Shown here piece by piece: positions 1-8,065 of a stretch of DNA of 64,000 bases. Below the pieces are notes generated by a model. The model was not told the origin of the DNA. It worked only from the letters and a program-made list of their open reading frames with translations, and did not search any database. The DNA comes from Streptomyces tendae (GTDB lineage: Bacteria > Actinomycetota > Actinomycetes > Streptomycetales > Streptomycetaceae), in NCBI RefSeq assembly GCF_014650435.1, contig NZ_BMUY01000006.1, forward strand, positions 248,001 through 312,000, given 5' to 3'. A program made the position numbers and the translations under genes. Position 1 is the first letter of the stretch. Every line of letters starts with the position of its first letter.

Positions 1-2
1 GC

Positions 3-356
3 CGCCGGGCCCGGCTCGACCTCAAGAACTACGTCCGTCACATCACCTTCAAGGGCGAGGCGGACGACGGCTGGCGCGGCGAGATCCGCGACGGCGAGGT
101 GGTCCGCAGCCACGAGGACGCGGTCGCGGAGGAGGAGCAGCGCCGGGACGACGAGGAGCCCGAGGGCGAGTACGAGGAGCAGCCCGAGGACGCCTACGAG
201 GAAGAGCCCGAGGGTGAGGGCGAGTACGAGGAGGAACCGGAGGGCGAGTACGAGGAGGCCGAGGAGGCCGAGCAGGACAAGGAAGCGGGGGAGGACGAGT
301 ACGCGTCCGGTGACGAGTACGAGTACGAGGACGCTGAGGGCGGGAGCCGTCGATGA
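3..356 (+). CDS. GvpZ-like gas vesicle accessory protein (C-terminal part, 5' end outside window)
   Basis: Open from the left edge, frame starting at base 3. The first ~35 residues (LDLKNYVRHITF, then EADDGWRGEIRDGEVV) look like the last helix of an SRPBCC-type protein. The remaining ~80 residues are a very acidic tail of Glu/Tyr-rich EGEYEEEP-like repeats, ending EGGSRR. The stop overlaps the gvpJ start as ATGA, so the two are translationally coupled. In streptomycete gvp operons (order O-A-F-G-Y-Z-J-L-S-K) the gene before gvpJ is gvpZ, an SRPBCC-family protein; the assignment rests mainly on this position. The acidic tail may serve binding to the vesicle or other Gvp proteins (inference). 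Confidence 0.7.
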   Translation, partial: RRARLDLKNYVRHITFKGEADDGWRGEIRDGEVVRSHEDAVAEEEQRRDDEEPEGEYEEQPEDAYEEEPEGEGEYEEEPEGEYEEAEEAEQDKEAGEDEYASGDEYEYEDAEGGSRR

Positions 357-679
357 CCACCCCCAGCCGGCTGCCCGATCCCTACGGCCAGGGACAGAGC
401 GCCAACCTCGCCGACATCCTGGAACGGGTGCTCGACAAGGGAGTCGTGATCGCGGGCGACATCAAGATCAACCTGCTCGACATCGAGTTGCTGACCATCA
501 AGCTGCGGCTCGTCGTCGCCTCCGTCGACAAGGCCAAGGAGATGGGCATCGACTGGTGGGAGAGCGACCCCGCACTGTCCTCGCGCGCCCGGCACGACGA
601 GCTCACCCGGGAGAACGCGGCGCTCCGCGAACGCCTGCGTGAGCTGGACCCGGGCCGCGTACCGAGGGAGGCGCCGTGA
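353..679 (+). CDS. gvpJ: Gas vesicle protein GvpJ (GvpA/J/S family)
   Basis: 108 residues. The GvpA/J/S core spans about residues 18-75, with ADILERVLDKGVVIAGDIKI followed by NLLDIELLTIKLRLVVASVDKAKEMGIDWW; the amphipathic core GVVIAGDIKINLLDIELL is the family hallmark. GvpJ is a minor vesicle-shell or assembly paralogue of the structural protein GvpA. The C-terminal ~30 residues are charged and likely coiled coil. ATG overlaps the upstream stop (ATGA) and its TGA overlaps the GTG of gvpL (GTGA), so it is inside a tightly coupled operon. The gvpJ versus gvpA/gvpS choice rests on length and operon position. Confidence 0.92.
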   Translation: MTTPSRLPDPYGQGQSANLADILERVLDKGVVIAGDIKINLLDIELLTIKLRLVVASVDKAKEMGIDWWESDPALSSRARHDELTRENAALRERLRELDPGRVPREAP

Positions 680-1470
680 CCGGACTGCGCTACGTCTACG
701 CCGTCTGCCGGCCCTTCGGCGCGGCCCTCCAGTCCCAGCTCGCCGGGGTGGCGGGCGACCCGCCCCGGCTGCTGCCGCACGGTGACCTGGTCGCCGTCGT
801 CAGCCATGTGCCCCAGGCGGACTTCGCCGAGGAGGCGCTGCGCGCGCACCTGGAGGACCTGGACTGGCTGACCGCCACCGCCCGCGCCCACCAGCAGGTG
901 GTCGACGCGCTCACCGCCGTCACCACCCCGCTGCCGCTGCGGCTCGCCACTGTCTTCCGCGACGACAGCGGCGTACGCGTCATGCTGGAGGAGCGCGAGG
1001 CGGCCTTCCGGCGCACGCTCGACCGGCTGGACGGCCGGGTGGAGTGGGGTGTGAAGGTGTACGTCGAGGCGGATCCGGCGCAGCAGGCGGAGCCCGAGCG
1101 GCCGGCCGCTTCGGCACCGGCCGCACCCAAGCCCGTATCGGGCCGGGACTACCTGCGGCAGCGGCGCCGGCAGACCCGGGCCAACGACGACCTGTGGAGC
1201 AGGGCCGAGGAGTTCGCCACCGGGCTGCACACGAGGCTGTCCGACCGGGCCGACGGCGCACGCCTGCACGCCCCGCAGAACCCCCGCCTTTCCGGTGCCG
1301 CCGGACGGAACGTTCTGAATGCCGCCTATCTGGTGGCCAGGGACGCATCCGAGGAATTCGTCGAAATGGTGGACCGCACGAAGGACGACGCCCCCGGAAT
1401 TCGCGTGGAACTCACCGGTCCGTGGGCGGCCTATTCCTTCGCCGGAGAAGGAGAGGGGGAGGGCTCGTGA
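676..1470 (+). CDS. gvpL: Gas vesicle protein GvpL/GvpF
   Basis: 264 residues, normal for the GvpL/F family. Starts MTGLRYVYAVCRPF, the typical first strand, and carries the family core LDWLTATARAHQQVVDAL, the PLPLRLATVFRDDSGV segment, and the C-terminal LNAAYLVARDASEEFVEMVD and VELTGPWAAYSFA motif. A proline/alanine-rich linker (about residues 135-155) separates the two halves. GvpF/L proteins are thought to help nucleate or assemble vesicles. The GTG start overlaps the gvpJ stop and its TGA overlaps the gvpS GTG. The last residues (GEGEGEGS) are an acidic low-complexity tail. Confidence 0.93.
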   Translation: MTGLRYVYAVCRPFGAALQSQLAGVAGDPPRLLPHGDLVAVVSHVPQADFAEEALRAHLEDLDWLTATARAHQQVVDALTAVTTPLPLRLATVFRDDSGVRVMLEEREAAFRRTLDRLDGRVEWGVKVYVEADPAQQAEPERPAASAPAAPKPVSGRDYLRQRRRQTRANDDLWSRAEEFATGLHTRLSDRADGARLHAPQNPRLSGAAGRNVLNAAYLVARDASEEFVEMVDRTKDDAPGIRVELTGPWAAYSFAGEGEGEGS

Positions 1471-1649
1471 CCGTCGTGGAGCGCCGGGAGATCGCCCTGG
1501 TGGACCTGCTGGACCGGCTGCTGGCCGGCGGAGTGGTCATCACCGGCGACGTCACGTTGCGCATCGCGGACGTCGACCTGGTCCGCATCGACCTGAACGC
1601 GCTGATCAGCTCGGTCAACCGCAACGTTCCCTCACCGTTCGGGGACTGA
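1467..1649 (+). CDS. gvpS: Gas vesicle protein GvpS (GvpA-like)
   Basis: 60 residues. GTG start overlaps the gvpL stop (GTGA). Sequence MTVVERREIALVDLLDRLL, then GGVVITGDVTLRIADVDLVRI, is a complete minimal GvpA/J/S fold, so the protein is little more than the conserved shell-protein core without the longer tail of GvpJ. A further in-frame open stretch exists upstream of the GTG, but it runs through gvpL and is ignored. GvpS is found in streptomycete gvp clusters between gvpL and gvpK, as here. Confidence 0.9.
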   Translation: MTVVERREIALVDLLDRLLAGGVVITGDVTLRIADVDLVRIDLNALISSVNRNVPSPFGD

Positions 1650-1653
1650 TGAC

Positions 1654-1959
1654 GTGAGTGAACACCCCGAGCCCGCCGAGACCCCCGGGCGCCGCCTCGA
1701 CCTCGAACCCGACACCGTCGAGCGCGACCTGATCAAGCTGGTGCTGACGGTCGTCGAGCTGTTGCGCCAGCTCATGGAGCGCCAGGCGCTGCGCCGCGTC
1801 GACGAGGGCGACCTGAGCGAGGACCAGGAGGAGCGGATCGGCCTCACCCTGATGCTCCTCGACGACCGCATGACCGAACTGCGGGACCGCTACGGACTGC
1901 GGCCCGAGGACCTGAACCTGGACCTCGGGCCGCTGGGACCGCTGCTGCCCCGGGAGTGA
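1654..1959 (+). CDS. gvpK: Gas vesicle protein GvpK
   Basis: 101 residues, GTG start 4 bp after gvpS stop. Contains the GvpK core: LDLEPDTVERDLIKLVLTVVE, then LLRQLMERQALRRVDEGDLS and ERIGLTLMLLDDRMTELRDRYGL, then the characteristic DLNLDLGPLGPLL C-terminus. GvpK is a conserved accessory protein of vesicle biogenesis and is the last gene of the streptomycete operon. Its stop codon lies inside a strong GC hairpin (1947-1972) that probably ends the operon. Confidence 0.94.
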   Translation: MSEHPEPAETPGRRLDLEPDTVERDLIKLVLTVVELLRQLMERQALRRVDEGDLSEDQEERIGLTLMLLDDRMTELRDRYGLRPEDLNLDLGPLGPLLPRE

Positions 1960-1972
1960 GCACTCCCGGGGC
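1947..1972. terminator. Hairpin at the end of the gvp operon
   Basis: Perfect inverted repeat: bases 1947-1958 pair with 1961-1972 (arm GCCCCGGGAGTG), with a minimal loop. It overlaps the gvpK stop codon. No U-run follows, as is usual for actinobacterial hairpin terminators. It could also end transcripts arriving from the opposite strand. Confidence 0.7.
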
Positions 1973-2012
1973 GGCGCGGCCTCTTCACCTGTTGTTCGTC
2001 GTCACCAGTCGT

Positions 2013-2183
2013 TCACCACCGGTACCAGCGGCCCCTGCCGCCACCGGCCGTCGTCCCGCGGGCCAGGAAACCGATCACCCACAGGACCAGAACCGCCAGA
2101 GCGATCCACCAGAGAACCTTCACCGCGAACCCGACACCGAAAAGGACGATCGCGAGAAGCAGTACGAGCAGAAGCGGAACCAT
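2013..2183 (-). CDS. Small hydrophobic membrane protein (56 aa)
   Basis: 56 residues: MVPLLLVLLLAIVLFGVGFA, then VKVLWWIALAVLVLWVIGFL, then a Gly/Arg-rich tail ending GRWYRW. Two closely spaced transmembrane helices and a basic tail. A strong RBS AGGAGG lies 8 bases upstream of the ATG. This matches the small 'hydrophobic protein' family common in streptomycetes, whose role is unknown. The ORF is too short for most finders, but RBS, composition and family resemblance support it. It is convergent to gvpK. Confidence 0.85.
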   Translation of the reverse strand: MVPLLLVLLLAIVLFGVGFAVKVLWWIALAVLVLWVIGFLARGTTAGGGRGRWYRW

Positions 2184-2237
2184 AATGTTGAACCTCCTGT
2201 CGTACTGGTTTCCCGAATTCCACCGGACAGGCGTCGG

Positions 2238-3059
2238 TCAGGCTTCCTTTCGGCACAGAATCTCTCCGTGCAGGACGCTGAACCAGCTTTCCGGGTGATT
2301 TCCCCAGTCCCGCCAGGCCGCCGAGACCGCGCGCAGCCGCTCGGGCGTCGCATGGCCGCCCTCGGTGGCGCGCTCCGCGTACGCCGACGCGAGGGTGCGG
2401 TCCGCCCACAGGCCGCTCCACCAGTCCCGCTCCTCGGGCGTGGCGAAGGTCCAGGTGGCCGAGGTCGCCGTGATGTCCGTGAACCCCGCCCGCAGTGCCC
2501 AGGACTTCAACCGGCGTCCGGCGTCCGGCTCGCCCCCGTTGGCGCGGGCCACCCGGTGGTACAGGTCCAGCCAGTCGTCCATGCCCGGGGACGCCGGGTA
2601 CCAGGTCATGGCGCCGTAGTCGGAGTCGCGGACGGCGATGATCCCGTTCGGCTTCGCGACCCGCCTCATCTCGCGCAGCGCCCCCACCGGGTCGCCCACG
2701 TGCTGGAGCACCTGGTGGGCGTGGACCACGCAGAAGGTGTCGTCCGGGTAGTCCAGCGCGTGCACGTCCGCGACCGCGAAGTCGGTGTTGCCGAGCCCGC
2801 GCCCGGCGGCCGTGGCCCGGGCCCGCTCCACGATCTCCGGCGACCGGTCCACGCCGGTGACGTGGCCGTCCGGAACCAGCTCCGCCAGGTCGGCGGTGAT
2901 GGTGCCCGGCCCGCAGCCGACGTCCAGGATCCGCATGTGGGGCCGCAGGGATCCGAGCAGGTAGGCGGCGGAGTTCTCGGCGGTGCGCCAGGTGTGCGAG
3001 CGCAGCACCGACTCGTGGTGCCCGTGCGTGTAGACGGCGGTCTCGTGCGGCTTCGGCAT
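2238..3059 (-). CDS. Class I SAM-dependent methyltransferase
   Basis: 273 residues. The Rossmann motif I ILDVGCGPGTITADLAE is at about residues 44-60, an acidic residue in GVDRS follows at about 70, then VADVHALDYPDDTF and the motif HVGDPVGALREMRRVAKPNG. This is the UbiE/methyltransferase-11/25 type; the substrate is not evident. The C-terminal part (TWYPASPGMDDWLDLYHRVA onward) resembles small-molecule methyltransferases with an extra substrate lid. It probably forms a unit with the hydrophobic-protein gene downstream, though a 54-bp gap allows separate transcription. Confidence 0.9.
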   Translation of the reverse strand: MPKPHETAVYTHGHHESVLRSHTWRTAENSAAYLLGSLRPHMRILDVGCGPGTITADLAELVPDGHVTGVDRSPEIVERARATAAGRGLGNTDFAVADVHALDYPDDTFCVVHAHQVLQHVGDPVGALREMRRVAKPNGIIAVRDSDYGAMTWYPASPGMDDWLDLYHRVARANGGEPDAGRRLKSWALRAGFTDITATSATWTFATPEERDWWSGLWADRTLASAYAERATEGGHATPERLRAVSAAWRDWGNHPESWFSVLHGEILCRKEA

Positions 3060-3219
3060 GGTGGATCCCCTCTCCCGACAGTGCGATCACGGTACGCCCG
3101 CCAGCCGCATGGTGAGATATGTGTTTTGCCATGTGGACTGACGGGGCGTCACGTCGTCGGTCGTCGTGTCGTCATCGAGCCGGGACGGGCGGGATCGAGC
3201 GCTCCGGCGGGAGCGGTCT

Positions 3220-4725
3220 TCAGGAGAGCAGCCCGCCACCGGGCAGCGGCCGGTACACCGTGAGCGCCTCGGGCAGCTTCTCCAGCGTCAGGTCGCCCTC
3301 CGTCTCGGTCAGCTCACCGTCGAACGCCATCAGCGTGCCGGGCGCGACACCCGACAGGCGCAGCCGGGGAACCTGCACCGCCGCGTGCGCGGGCGAGCGG
3401 GTCAGCGGTCCCGCGAGCGCCGCGGACAGCAGCCGCAGGGCCGGCCGGCGCCCGCCGTGCACCACCCGTACGTCCAACTGCCCGTCCGCCATGTCCAGTC
3501 GGCGCCCCGAGGCGAGTCCCCGGCGGTGGTACGTGCCGTTGCCCGCGAACAGCATCCACAGCGGGCGCCTGCGACCGCGCACCTCGGCCTCCAGCGGGTG
3601 CCGGTCGGCGCGCAGCACCCGCACGGCCGCCAGCACCCCGGCCGGCCAGCCCCCGATCCGGGGCGACCAGCGCTCCCGCTCGTTGACCAGCTCCGGGTAC
3701 ACGCCGAGGCTGAAGGTGTTCAGGAAGACGCCGCGCCGCCCGCCGGAGGCGAACCGGCCCACGTCCACCCGCACCCCCTCGCCCCGCTCCAGCGCCCCGC
3801 ACAGGTCCCGTACGTCCTCCACGCCCAGGTCGTAGGCGAAGTGGTTGAGCGTGCCGCCGGGCAGGACCGCCAGCGGCAGGTCGTGGCGGAGCGCGATCTC
3901 GGCGGCGGCGTTCACGGTGCCGTCGCCGCCGCACACGCCGAGCGCCCGGGCGTGGCCGGCCGCCTTCTCCAGCTCCGCCCGGACGTCCGCCGGCTCGCAC
4001 TCCACGACCTCCGCGTCGGGCAGCGCGTCGCACAGCGCCCGCACCCGGTCCGAGGTGCCCGAGCCGACGTTGGCGACCATGACCAGTCCCTCGCCCGCCG
4101 GCAGCGCGGGCACCTCGGCACGCGGCCGGGCCGGCGGGGTGTGCTGGGCCCGGGTCGGCACCATGCCCCGTACGGCGAACGCGGCCCCCGCCCCGAGCGC
4201 GGCACCGGCCAGGACGTCGCTCGGGAAGTGGACGCCGGTGTAGACCCGGGACAGGGCGACCGCGGCGGCCACCGGGGCGACCGCCGCACCCCACGCCGGG
4301 GACTCCAGCGCGACCCCGGTCGCGAACGCGGCCGCCGAGGCCGCGTGTCCCGACGGGAAGGACGTCGTGATCGGCTGCCGCTTCAGCTGCCGGACCAGCG
4401 GCACCGGGTCCAGTACCGGGCGGGGCCGGCGCACCGAGCGCTTGCCGAGGGTGTTGATCGTCAGCGAGGCCAGGCCCAGCGAGGCGATCCCCCGGGCCGC
4501 CGCACGGCGCGCCCTCGGTGTGCGCGACGCGGCCAGGGCGGCGGCCGCGGCGAACCACAGCACCCCGTGGTTGGCGCTGCGGCTCAACCGGGGCAGCAGA
4601 GGGTCGGCGCCGGGCCAGGTGCGGGCGGCGACGGCCTCGAACACCCGCTGGTCCAGCCGCAGGAAGCCGTTGCGGAAGGGGTGCGGGCCGGGCGTGGCGG
4701 CGGTGAGGTCTACGTCGGGGCTCAT
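3220..4725 (-). CDS. PAP2 phosphatase / diacylglycerol kinase-like fusion
   Basis: 501 residues in two parts. Residues about 1-190 are a membrane PAP2 phosphatase with the three signature pieces KRSVRRPRP, FPSGHAAS and SRVYTGVHFPSDV. Residues about 210-500 are a diacylglycerol-kinase/sphingosine-kinase-like catalytic domain with the nucleotide motif GVCGGDGTVNAAAE and LPGGTLNHFAYDLG. The fusion pairs a lipid phosphate phosphatase with a lipid kinase and is known in actinobacteria; it is presumed to remodel membrane lipid head groups. The start codon ATG precedes SPDVDLTAATPG. It is divergent from the ABC-F gene with 134 bp between them. Confidence 0.92.
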   Translation of the reverse strand: MSPDVDLTAATPGPHPFRNGFLRLDQRVFEAVAARTWPGADPLLPRLSRSANHGVLWFAAAAALAASRTPRARRAAARGIASLGLASLTINTLGKRSVRRPRPVLDPVPLVRQLKRQPITTSFPSGHAASAAAFATGVALESPAWGAAVAPVAAAVALSRVYTGVHFPSDVLAGAALGAGAAFAVRGMVPTRAQHTPPARPRAEVPALPAGEGLVMVANVGSGTSDRVRALCDALPDAEVVECEPADVRAELEKAAGHARALGVCGGDGTVNAAAEIALRHDLPLAVLPGGTLNHFAYDLGVEDVRDLCGALERGEGVRVDVGRFASGGRRGVFLNTFSLGVYPELVNERERWSPRIGGWPAGVLAAVRVLRADRHPLEAEVRGRRRPLWMLFAGNGTYHRRGLASGRRLDMADGQLDVRVVHGGRRPALRLLSAALAGPLTRSPAHAAVQVPRLRLSGVAPGTLMAFDGELTETEGDLTLEKLPEALTVYRPLPGGGLLS

Positions 4726-4859
4726 GGGTCCCGCCTACCCTGCGGACGGCGTTTCCTGCCGGTGCCCCGCCCGTGTCCCGCCTCACGTACCGAGGGCGCG
4801 GACGCGGCGGACGAAAAGGGTTTGCCGGGGGCGCGGCCGGAGCCGCAGAATCCGGTGTC

Positions 4860-6479
4860 ATGGGTCACCTCGAAGCCGCGCACCTGGAGTACTACCTCCC
4901 CGACGGGAGGGCACTCCTCGGCGACGTCTCCTTCCGCGTGGGGGAGGGTGCCGTCGTGGCCCTCGTCGGGCCCAACGGGGCGGGCAAGACCACCCTGCTG
5001 CGTCTGCTGGCCGGCGAGCTCAAGTCGCACGGCGGCTCCGTCACCGTCACCGGCGGCCTCGGTGTCATGCGCCAGTTCGTCGGCTCCGTACGGGACGAGA
5101 CGACCGTGCGCGACCTGCTGGTGTCCGTGGCGCAGCCCCGGATCCGCGAGGCCGCGCGCGCCGTCGACGCCGCCGAGCACGCGATCATGACGGTCGACGA
5201 CGAGGCCGCCCAGTTGACCTACGCGCAGGCACTCGCCGACTGGGCCGAGGCGCGCGGGTACGAGGCCGAGACGCTGTGGGACATCTGCACCACCGCCGCG
5301 CTCGGGGTGCCCTACGAGAAGGCCCAGTGGCGGCAGGTGAGCACGCTGTCCGGCGGCGAGCAGAAGCGCCTCGTCCTGGAGGCCCTGCTGCGTGGCACCG
5401 ACGAGGTGCTGCTGCTCGACGAGCCGGACAACTACCTCGACGTGCCCGGCAAGCGCTGGCTGGAGGAGCGGCTCGCCGAGACCCGCAAGACCGTGCTGTT
5501 CGTCTCGCACGACCGGGAGCTGCTCGCCCGCGCCGCGCAGAAGATCGTCTCCGTGGAGCCCGGCCCCGCCGGCGCGGACGCCTGGGTGCACGGCGGCGGC
5601 TTCGCCACCTTCCACGAGGCCCGCCGGGAACGCTTTGCCCGCTTCGAGGAACTGCGCCGCCGCTGGGACGAGAAGCACGCCCAGCTGAAGAAGCTCGTCC
5701 TGACGCTGCGTCAGGCCGCCGAGAACAGCGCGGACCTGGCGTCCCGCTACCGCGCCGCCCAGACCCGGCTGCGCAAGTTCGAGGAGGCCGGGCCGCCGCC
5801 CGAGCCGCCGCGCGAGCAGGACATCAGGATGCGCCTGAAGGGCGGTCGCACCGGCGTGCGCGCCGTCACCTGCGGGCAACTCGAACTCACCGGCCTGATG
5901 AAACCCTTCGACCTGGAGGTCTTCTACGGCGAACGGGTCGCCGTCCTCGGCTCCAACGGCTCCGGCAAGTCGCACTTCCTGCGGCTGCTGGCCGGCGACG
6001 ACGTGGCGCACACCGGGGACTGGAAGCTCGGGGCGCGTGTGGTGCCCGGCCACTTCGCGCAGACCCACGCCCACCCCGAGCTGCTGGGCCGCACCCTCCT
6101 GGACATCCTGTGGACCGAGCACGCCCAGGACCGGGGCGCCGCCATGTCCCGACTGCGCCGCTACGAGCTGACCCAGCAGGCCGAGCGGGCCTTCGACCGG
6201 CTCTCCGGCGGCCAGCAGGCCCGCTTCCAGATCCTGCTGCTCGAACTGCAGGGCGTCACCGCCCTGCTCCTCGACGAGCCCACCGACAACCTGGACCTGG
6301 AGTCGGCGGAAGCCCTCCAGGAGGGCCTGGAGGGCTTCGAGGGCACGGTCCTCGCGGTCACCCACGACCGCTGGTTCGCCCGCTCCTTCGACCGGTACCT
6401 GGTCTTCGGCAGCGACGGACGGGTGCGCGAGACGGCCCAGCCGGTCTGGGACGAACGCCGGGTGGAGCGGGCCCGCTGA
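4860..6479 (+). CDS. ABC-F family ATP-binding protein
   Basis: 539 residues from the ATG at 4860; an in-frame GTG further upstream (4773) would add a low-complexity stretch and is not preferred. Two ABC domains without membrane segments: first Walker A GPNGAGKTT (about residue 37), signature LSGGEQKRL, Walker B LLLDEPDNYLD; then a charged linker (about 265-335) with ELRRRWDEKHAQLKKLV; second Walker A GSNGSGKSH, signature LSGGQQARF, Walker B LLLDEPTDNLD. This is the ABC-F layout, a family of ribosome-associated translation factors, some giving antibiotic self-protection. No biosynthetic cluster is nearby, so a resistance role is only possible. Confidence 0.92.
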   Translation: MGHLEAAHLEYYLPDGRALLGDVSFRVGEGAVVALVGPNGAGKTTLLRLLAGELKSHGGSVTVTGGLGVMRQFVGSVRDETTVRDLLVSVAQPRIREAARAVDAAEHAIMTVDDEAAQLTYAQALADWAEARGYEAETLWDICTTAALGVPYEKAQWRQVSTLSGGEQKRLVLEALLRGTDEVLLLDEPDNYLDVPGKRWLEERLAETRKTVLFVSHDRELLARAAQKIVSVEPGPAGADAWVHGGGFATFHEARRERFARFEELRRRWDEKHAQLKKLVLTLRQAAENSADLASRYRAAQTRLRKFEEAGPPPEPPREQDIRMRLKGGRTGVRAVTCGQLELTGLMKPFDLEVFYGERVAVLGSNGSGKSHFLRLLAGDDVAHTGDWKLGARVVPGHFAQTHAHPELLGRTLLDILWTEHAQDRGAAMSRLRRYELTQQAERAFDRLSGGQQARFQILLLELQGVTALLLDEPTDNLDLESAEALQEGLEGFEGTVLAVTHDRWFARSFDRYLVFGSDGRVRETAQPVWDERRVERAR

Positions 6480-6509
6480 CGTCCGGGCTCCGGAGGAGAC
6501 CCCGGGCGA

Positions 6510-7631
6510 TCACTTCCAGCGCAGCAGCGCCCCCAGGCCGCCCACCGGTACCTTCCGAGCGGTCTCCGGCGGCAGCACCGGCGTCACCGAGATCGCGGGG
6601 GCGCCGGTCATCACCGCCGAGCGCAGCAGGGCGTCGTCCGCGCGGGCCGACCAGGAGTTCTGCTCGCCGAGCGTCTTCAGCTCCGTACGGCGCACCGCCA
6701 CCTGGTCGGCGTCCTCGCCGATCCAGACCTCGCGGTGGGTGTCGGGGGCGTCCGGGATGACCAGCAGCTCGTCGATGCGGTGCTCCCTGGCGGCCTCCAC
6801 CAGCGCGGGCACGCCCTCCGCCGCGCCGGCCCGGCCCTCCTCGTCCGGCGACCGGGCGGCCAGGAACCGGTCCAGGTCCTCCCGGGCGCGGGCCCGGACG
6901 TGGTCCTCGCGCAGCCCTTCCACCTCGTCGTCCAGCAGCCTGCTGCCGGCGCCGCGCGAGGCCTCGGCGATGCGCTCCTGAAGGCGGCTCGGCAGCCGCT
7001 CGTGCACCGAGCGCCGCTCCCGGTCGTCACCCACCAGGATCAGCAGGTCGGCGCCCGTCTCCTCCTGGCACACGGCGAGCGCGTCCGCGATCTCCGCCGC
7101 GTTGTGCTCCCAGGTGTTCTCCACCCGGAGCTGGAAGTGGCGCTCCGACCAGTCCACGCTGCTCGTGCGGTGCACCGGCCACTGCCTGCCGGTCACGCCG
7201 CCCGCGTCCGAGCTGCCCAGCGCGCTGCGCAGCTCGAAGTCCGCGCCCTTGCGGTCGATGTACGCCACCACGCACACCGGGTCCTCGCCGGCCAGGTCCA
7301 GCAGCGGCGTGACGTGCGGCAGCGGGGCCCAGTCGGCGGTGGTCCCGCCGTACGGGGGCCGGGCCAGCGGCGGATCGAGGACCACCTGCCCGGCACACGC
7401 GAACAGGGCCCGCCCGTGCGGATCGGTGGCGTGCCGCAACTCGTCCACCGCCTCCCGCACCGCCTGGCAGGTGGCGTCGTCCGCGCCCTGCTCCGCCAGC
7501 TGCCGGGCCACCGCGGCAGCCGTCAGCTCCCGCTCGTGGGGAGTGTCCTCCGTGTGGCGGGAGAGGTCGACGTAGACGGAGGCCCAGGGTCCCTGGTGCT
7601 CGTAGAGGGGGTGCAGAAACGCGAGATCCAT
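6510..7631 (-). CDS. BaeRF-type (Vms1/eRF1-like) protein, Rv2629 family
   Basis: 373 residues from the ATG reading MDLAFLHPLYEHQGPW. The N-terminal part (VYVDLSRHTED, RALFACAGQVV, LAPLL-type strands) and the C-terminal eRF1/Pelota-like region (ADLLILVGDDRERRSVHERL, then IDELLVIPDAPDTHREVW and MTGAPAISVTPVLPPETA) match the bacterial eRF1-like family that includes mycobacterial Rv2629; databases now label these Vms1/Ankzf1-type peptidyl-tRNA hydrolase-like. Exact function is unproven. A candidate SigB-type promoter lies upstream (7681-7705), fitting a stress gene. It is divergent from the DUF6158 gene, 62 bp away. Confidence 0.85.
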   Translation of the reverse strand: MDLAFLHPLYEHQGPWASVYVDLSRHTEDTPHERELTAAAVARQLAEQGADDATCQAVREAVDELRHATDPHGRALFACAGQVVLDPPLARPPYGGTTADWAPLPHVTPLLDLAGEDPVCVVAYIDRKGADFELRSALGSSDAGGVTGRQWPVHRTSSVDWSERHFQLRVENTWEHNAAEIADALAVCQEETGADLLILVGDDRERRSVHERLPSRLQERIAEASRGAGSRLLDDEVEGLREDHVRARAREDLDRFLAARSPDEEGRAGAAEGVPALVEAAREHRIDELLVIPDAPDTHREVWIGEDADQVAVRRTELKTLGEQNSWSARADDALLRSAVMTGAPAISVTPVLPPETARKVPVGGLGALLRWK

Positions 7632-7680
7632 GTGGCTGCCCTCCCGGGTGCCGCTCGGGGGTGGTAGTGCTCCGGGGCGG

Positions 7681-7705
7681 GTACCCGGGACGCATGAACG
7701 AACAC
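7681..7705 (-). promoter_or_regulatory. Candidate SigB-type promoter for the BaeRF gene
   Basis: On the minus strand GTGT, 15 bases, then GGGTAC. This fits the streptomycete general-stress sigma consensus GNNT-N14-16-GGGTAC. It lies about 50 bp upstream of the BaeRF start and partly inside the start of the divergent DUF6158 gene. Motif match only; GGGTAC here is also part of the palindrome CGGGTACCCG. Confidence 0.4.
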
Positions 7706-7972
7706 GACACGCGGGACGACACCATGACCGGAGTGGACCCGGGCCGCCTGGACGACCAGCAGCTGATGAAAGAACTGGAGACCATCCACCGCACGCGCCA
7801 CGACACCCTGCTGTACGGGTCGAACGACGCGCTGCGGGCCCACAACGACCGCATGGCCGGGCTGGAGGGGGAGTGGCTGCGCCGCAACCCCCGCCGCCCG
7901 GTGGCCGCGGGCCGCACCCGGGAGGGCGCCAGGGAACGCGGCTGCGGCCAGGCCGCCGCGCCCGGTGGCTGA
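7694..7972 (+). CDS. DUF6158 family protein
   Basis: 92 residues from ATG at 7694 (alternative ATG at 7724, just before MTGVDPGRLDDQQL, is where the conserved part begins). Conserved core GVDPGRLDDQQLMKELETIH, RTRHDTLLYGSNDALRAHNDR and ELEGE-type segment LEGEWLRRNP match the small helical DUF6158 family of actinobacteria. Function unknown. The tail after RRP is low complexity. Followed by a strong hairpin separating it from the convergent DJ-1 gene. Confidence 0.8.
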   Translation: MNEHDTRDDTMTGVDPGRLDDQQLMKELETIHRTRHDTLLYGSNDALRAHNDRMAGLEGEWLRRNPRRPVAAGRTREGARERGCGQAAAPGG

Positions 7973-7998
7973 CGGTGACGGTGGCGGCCGGGCGTGGC

Positions 7999-8034
7999 GG
8001 CGGGCCACCGGTGGTCCGCCACCGGTGGCCCGCC
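7999..8034. terminator. Bidirectional hairpin terminator
   Basis: Perfect 16-bp inverted repeat, 7999-8014 pairing with 8019-8034, tetraloop TCCG. It sits between the convergent ends of the DUF6158 gene and the DJ-1/PfpI gene. Confidence 0.75.
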
Positions 8035-8065
8035 TCACGTGTTCCTGGCCGCCGCCTACGTGTTC

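Noticed and set aside
2002..3132. Long minus-strand ORF across the methyltransferase
   Set aside because: Out-of-frame shadow; arginine/proline-rich, no motifs, while 2238-3059 has clear methyltransferase motifs.
4773..4859. Upstream GTG start for the ABC-F gene
   Set aside because: Adds a Gly/Arg-rich low-complexity leader not expected for ABC-F proteins.
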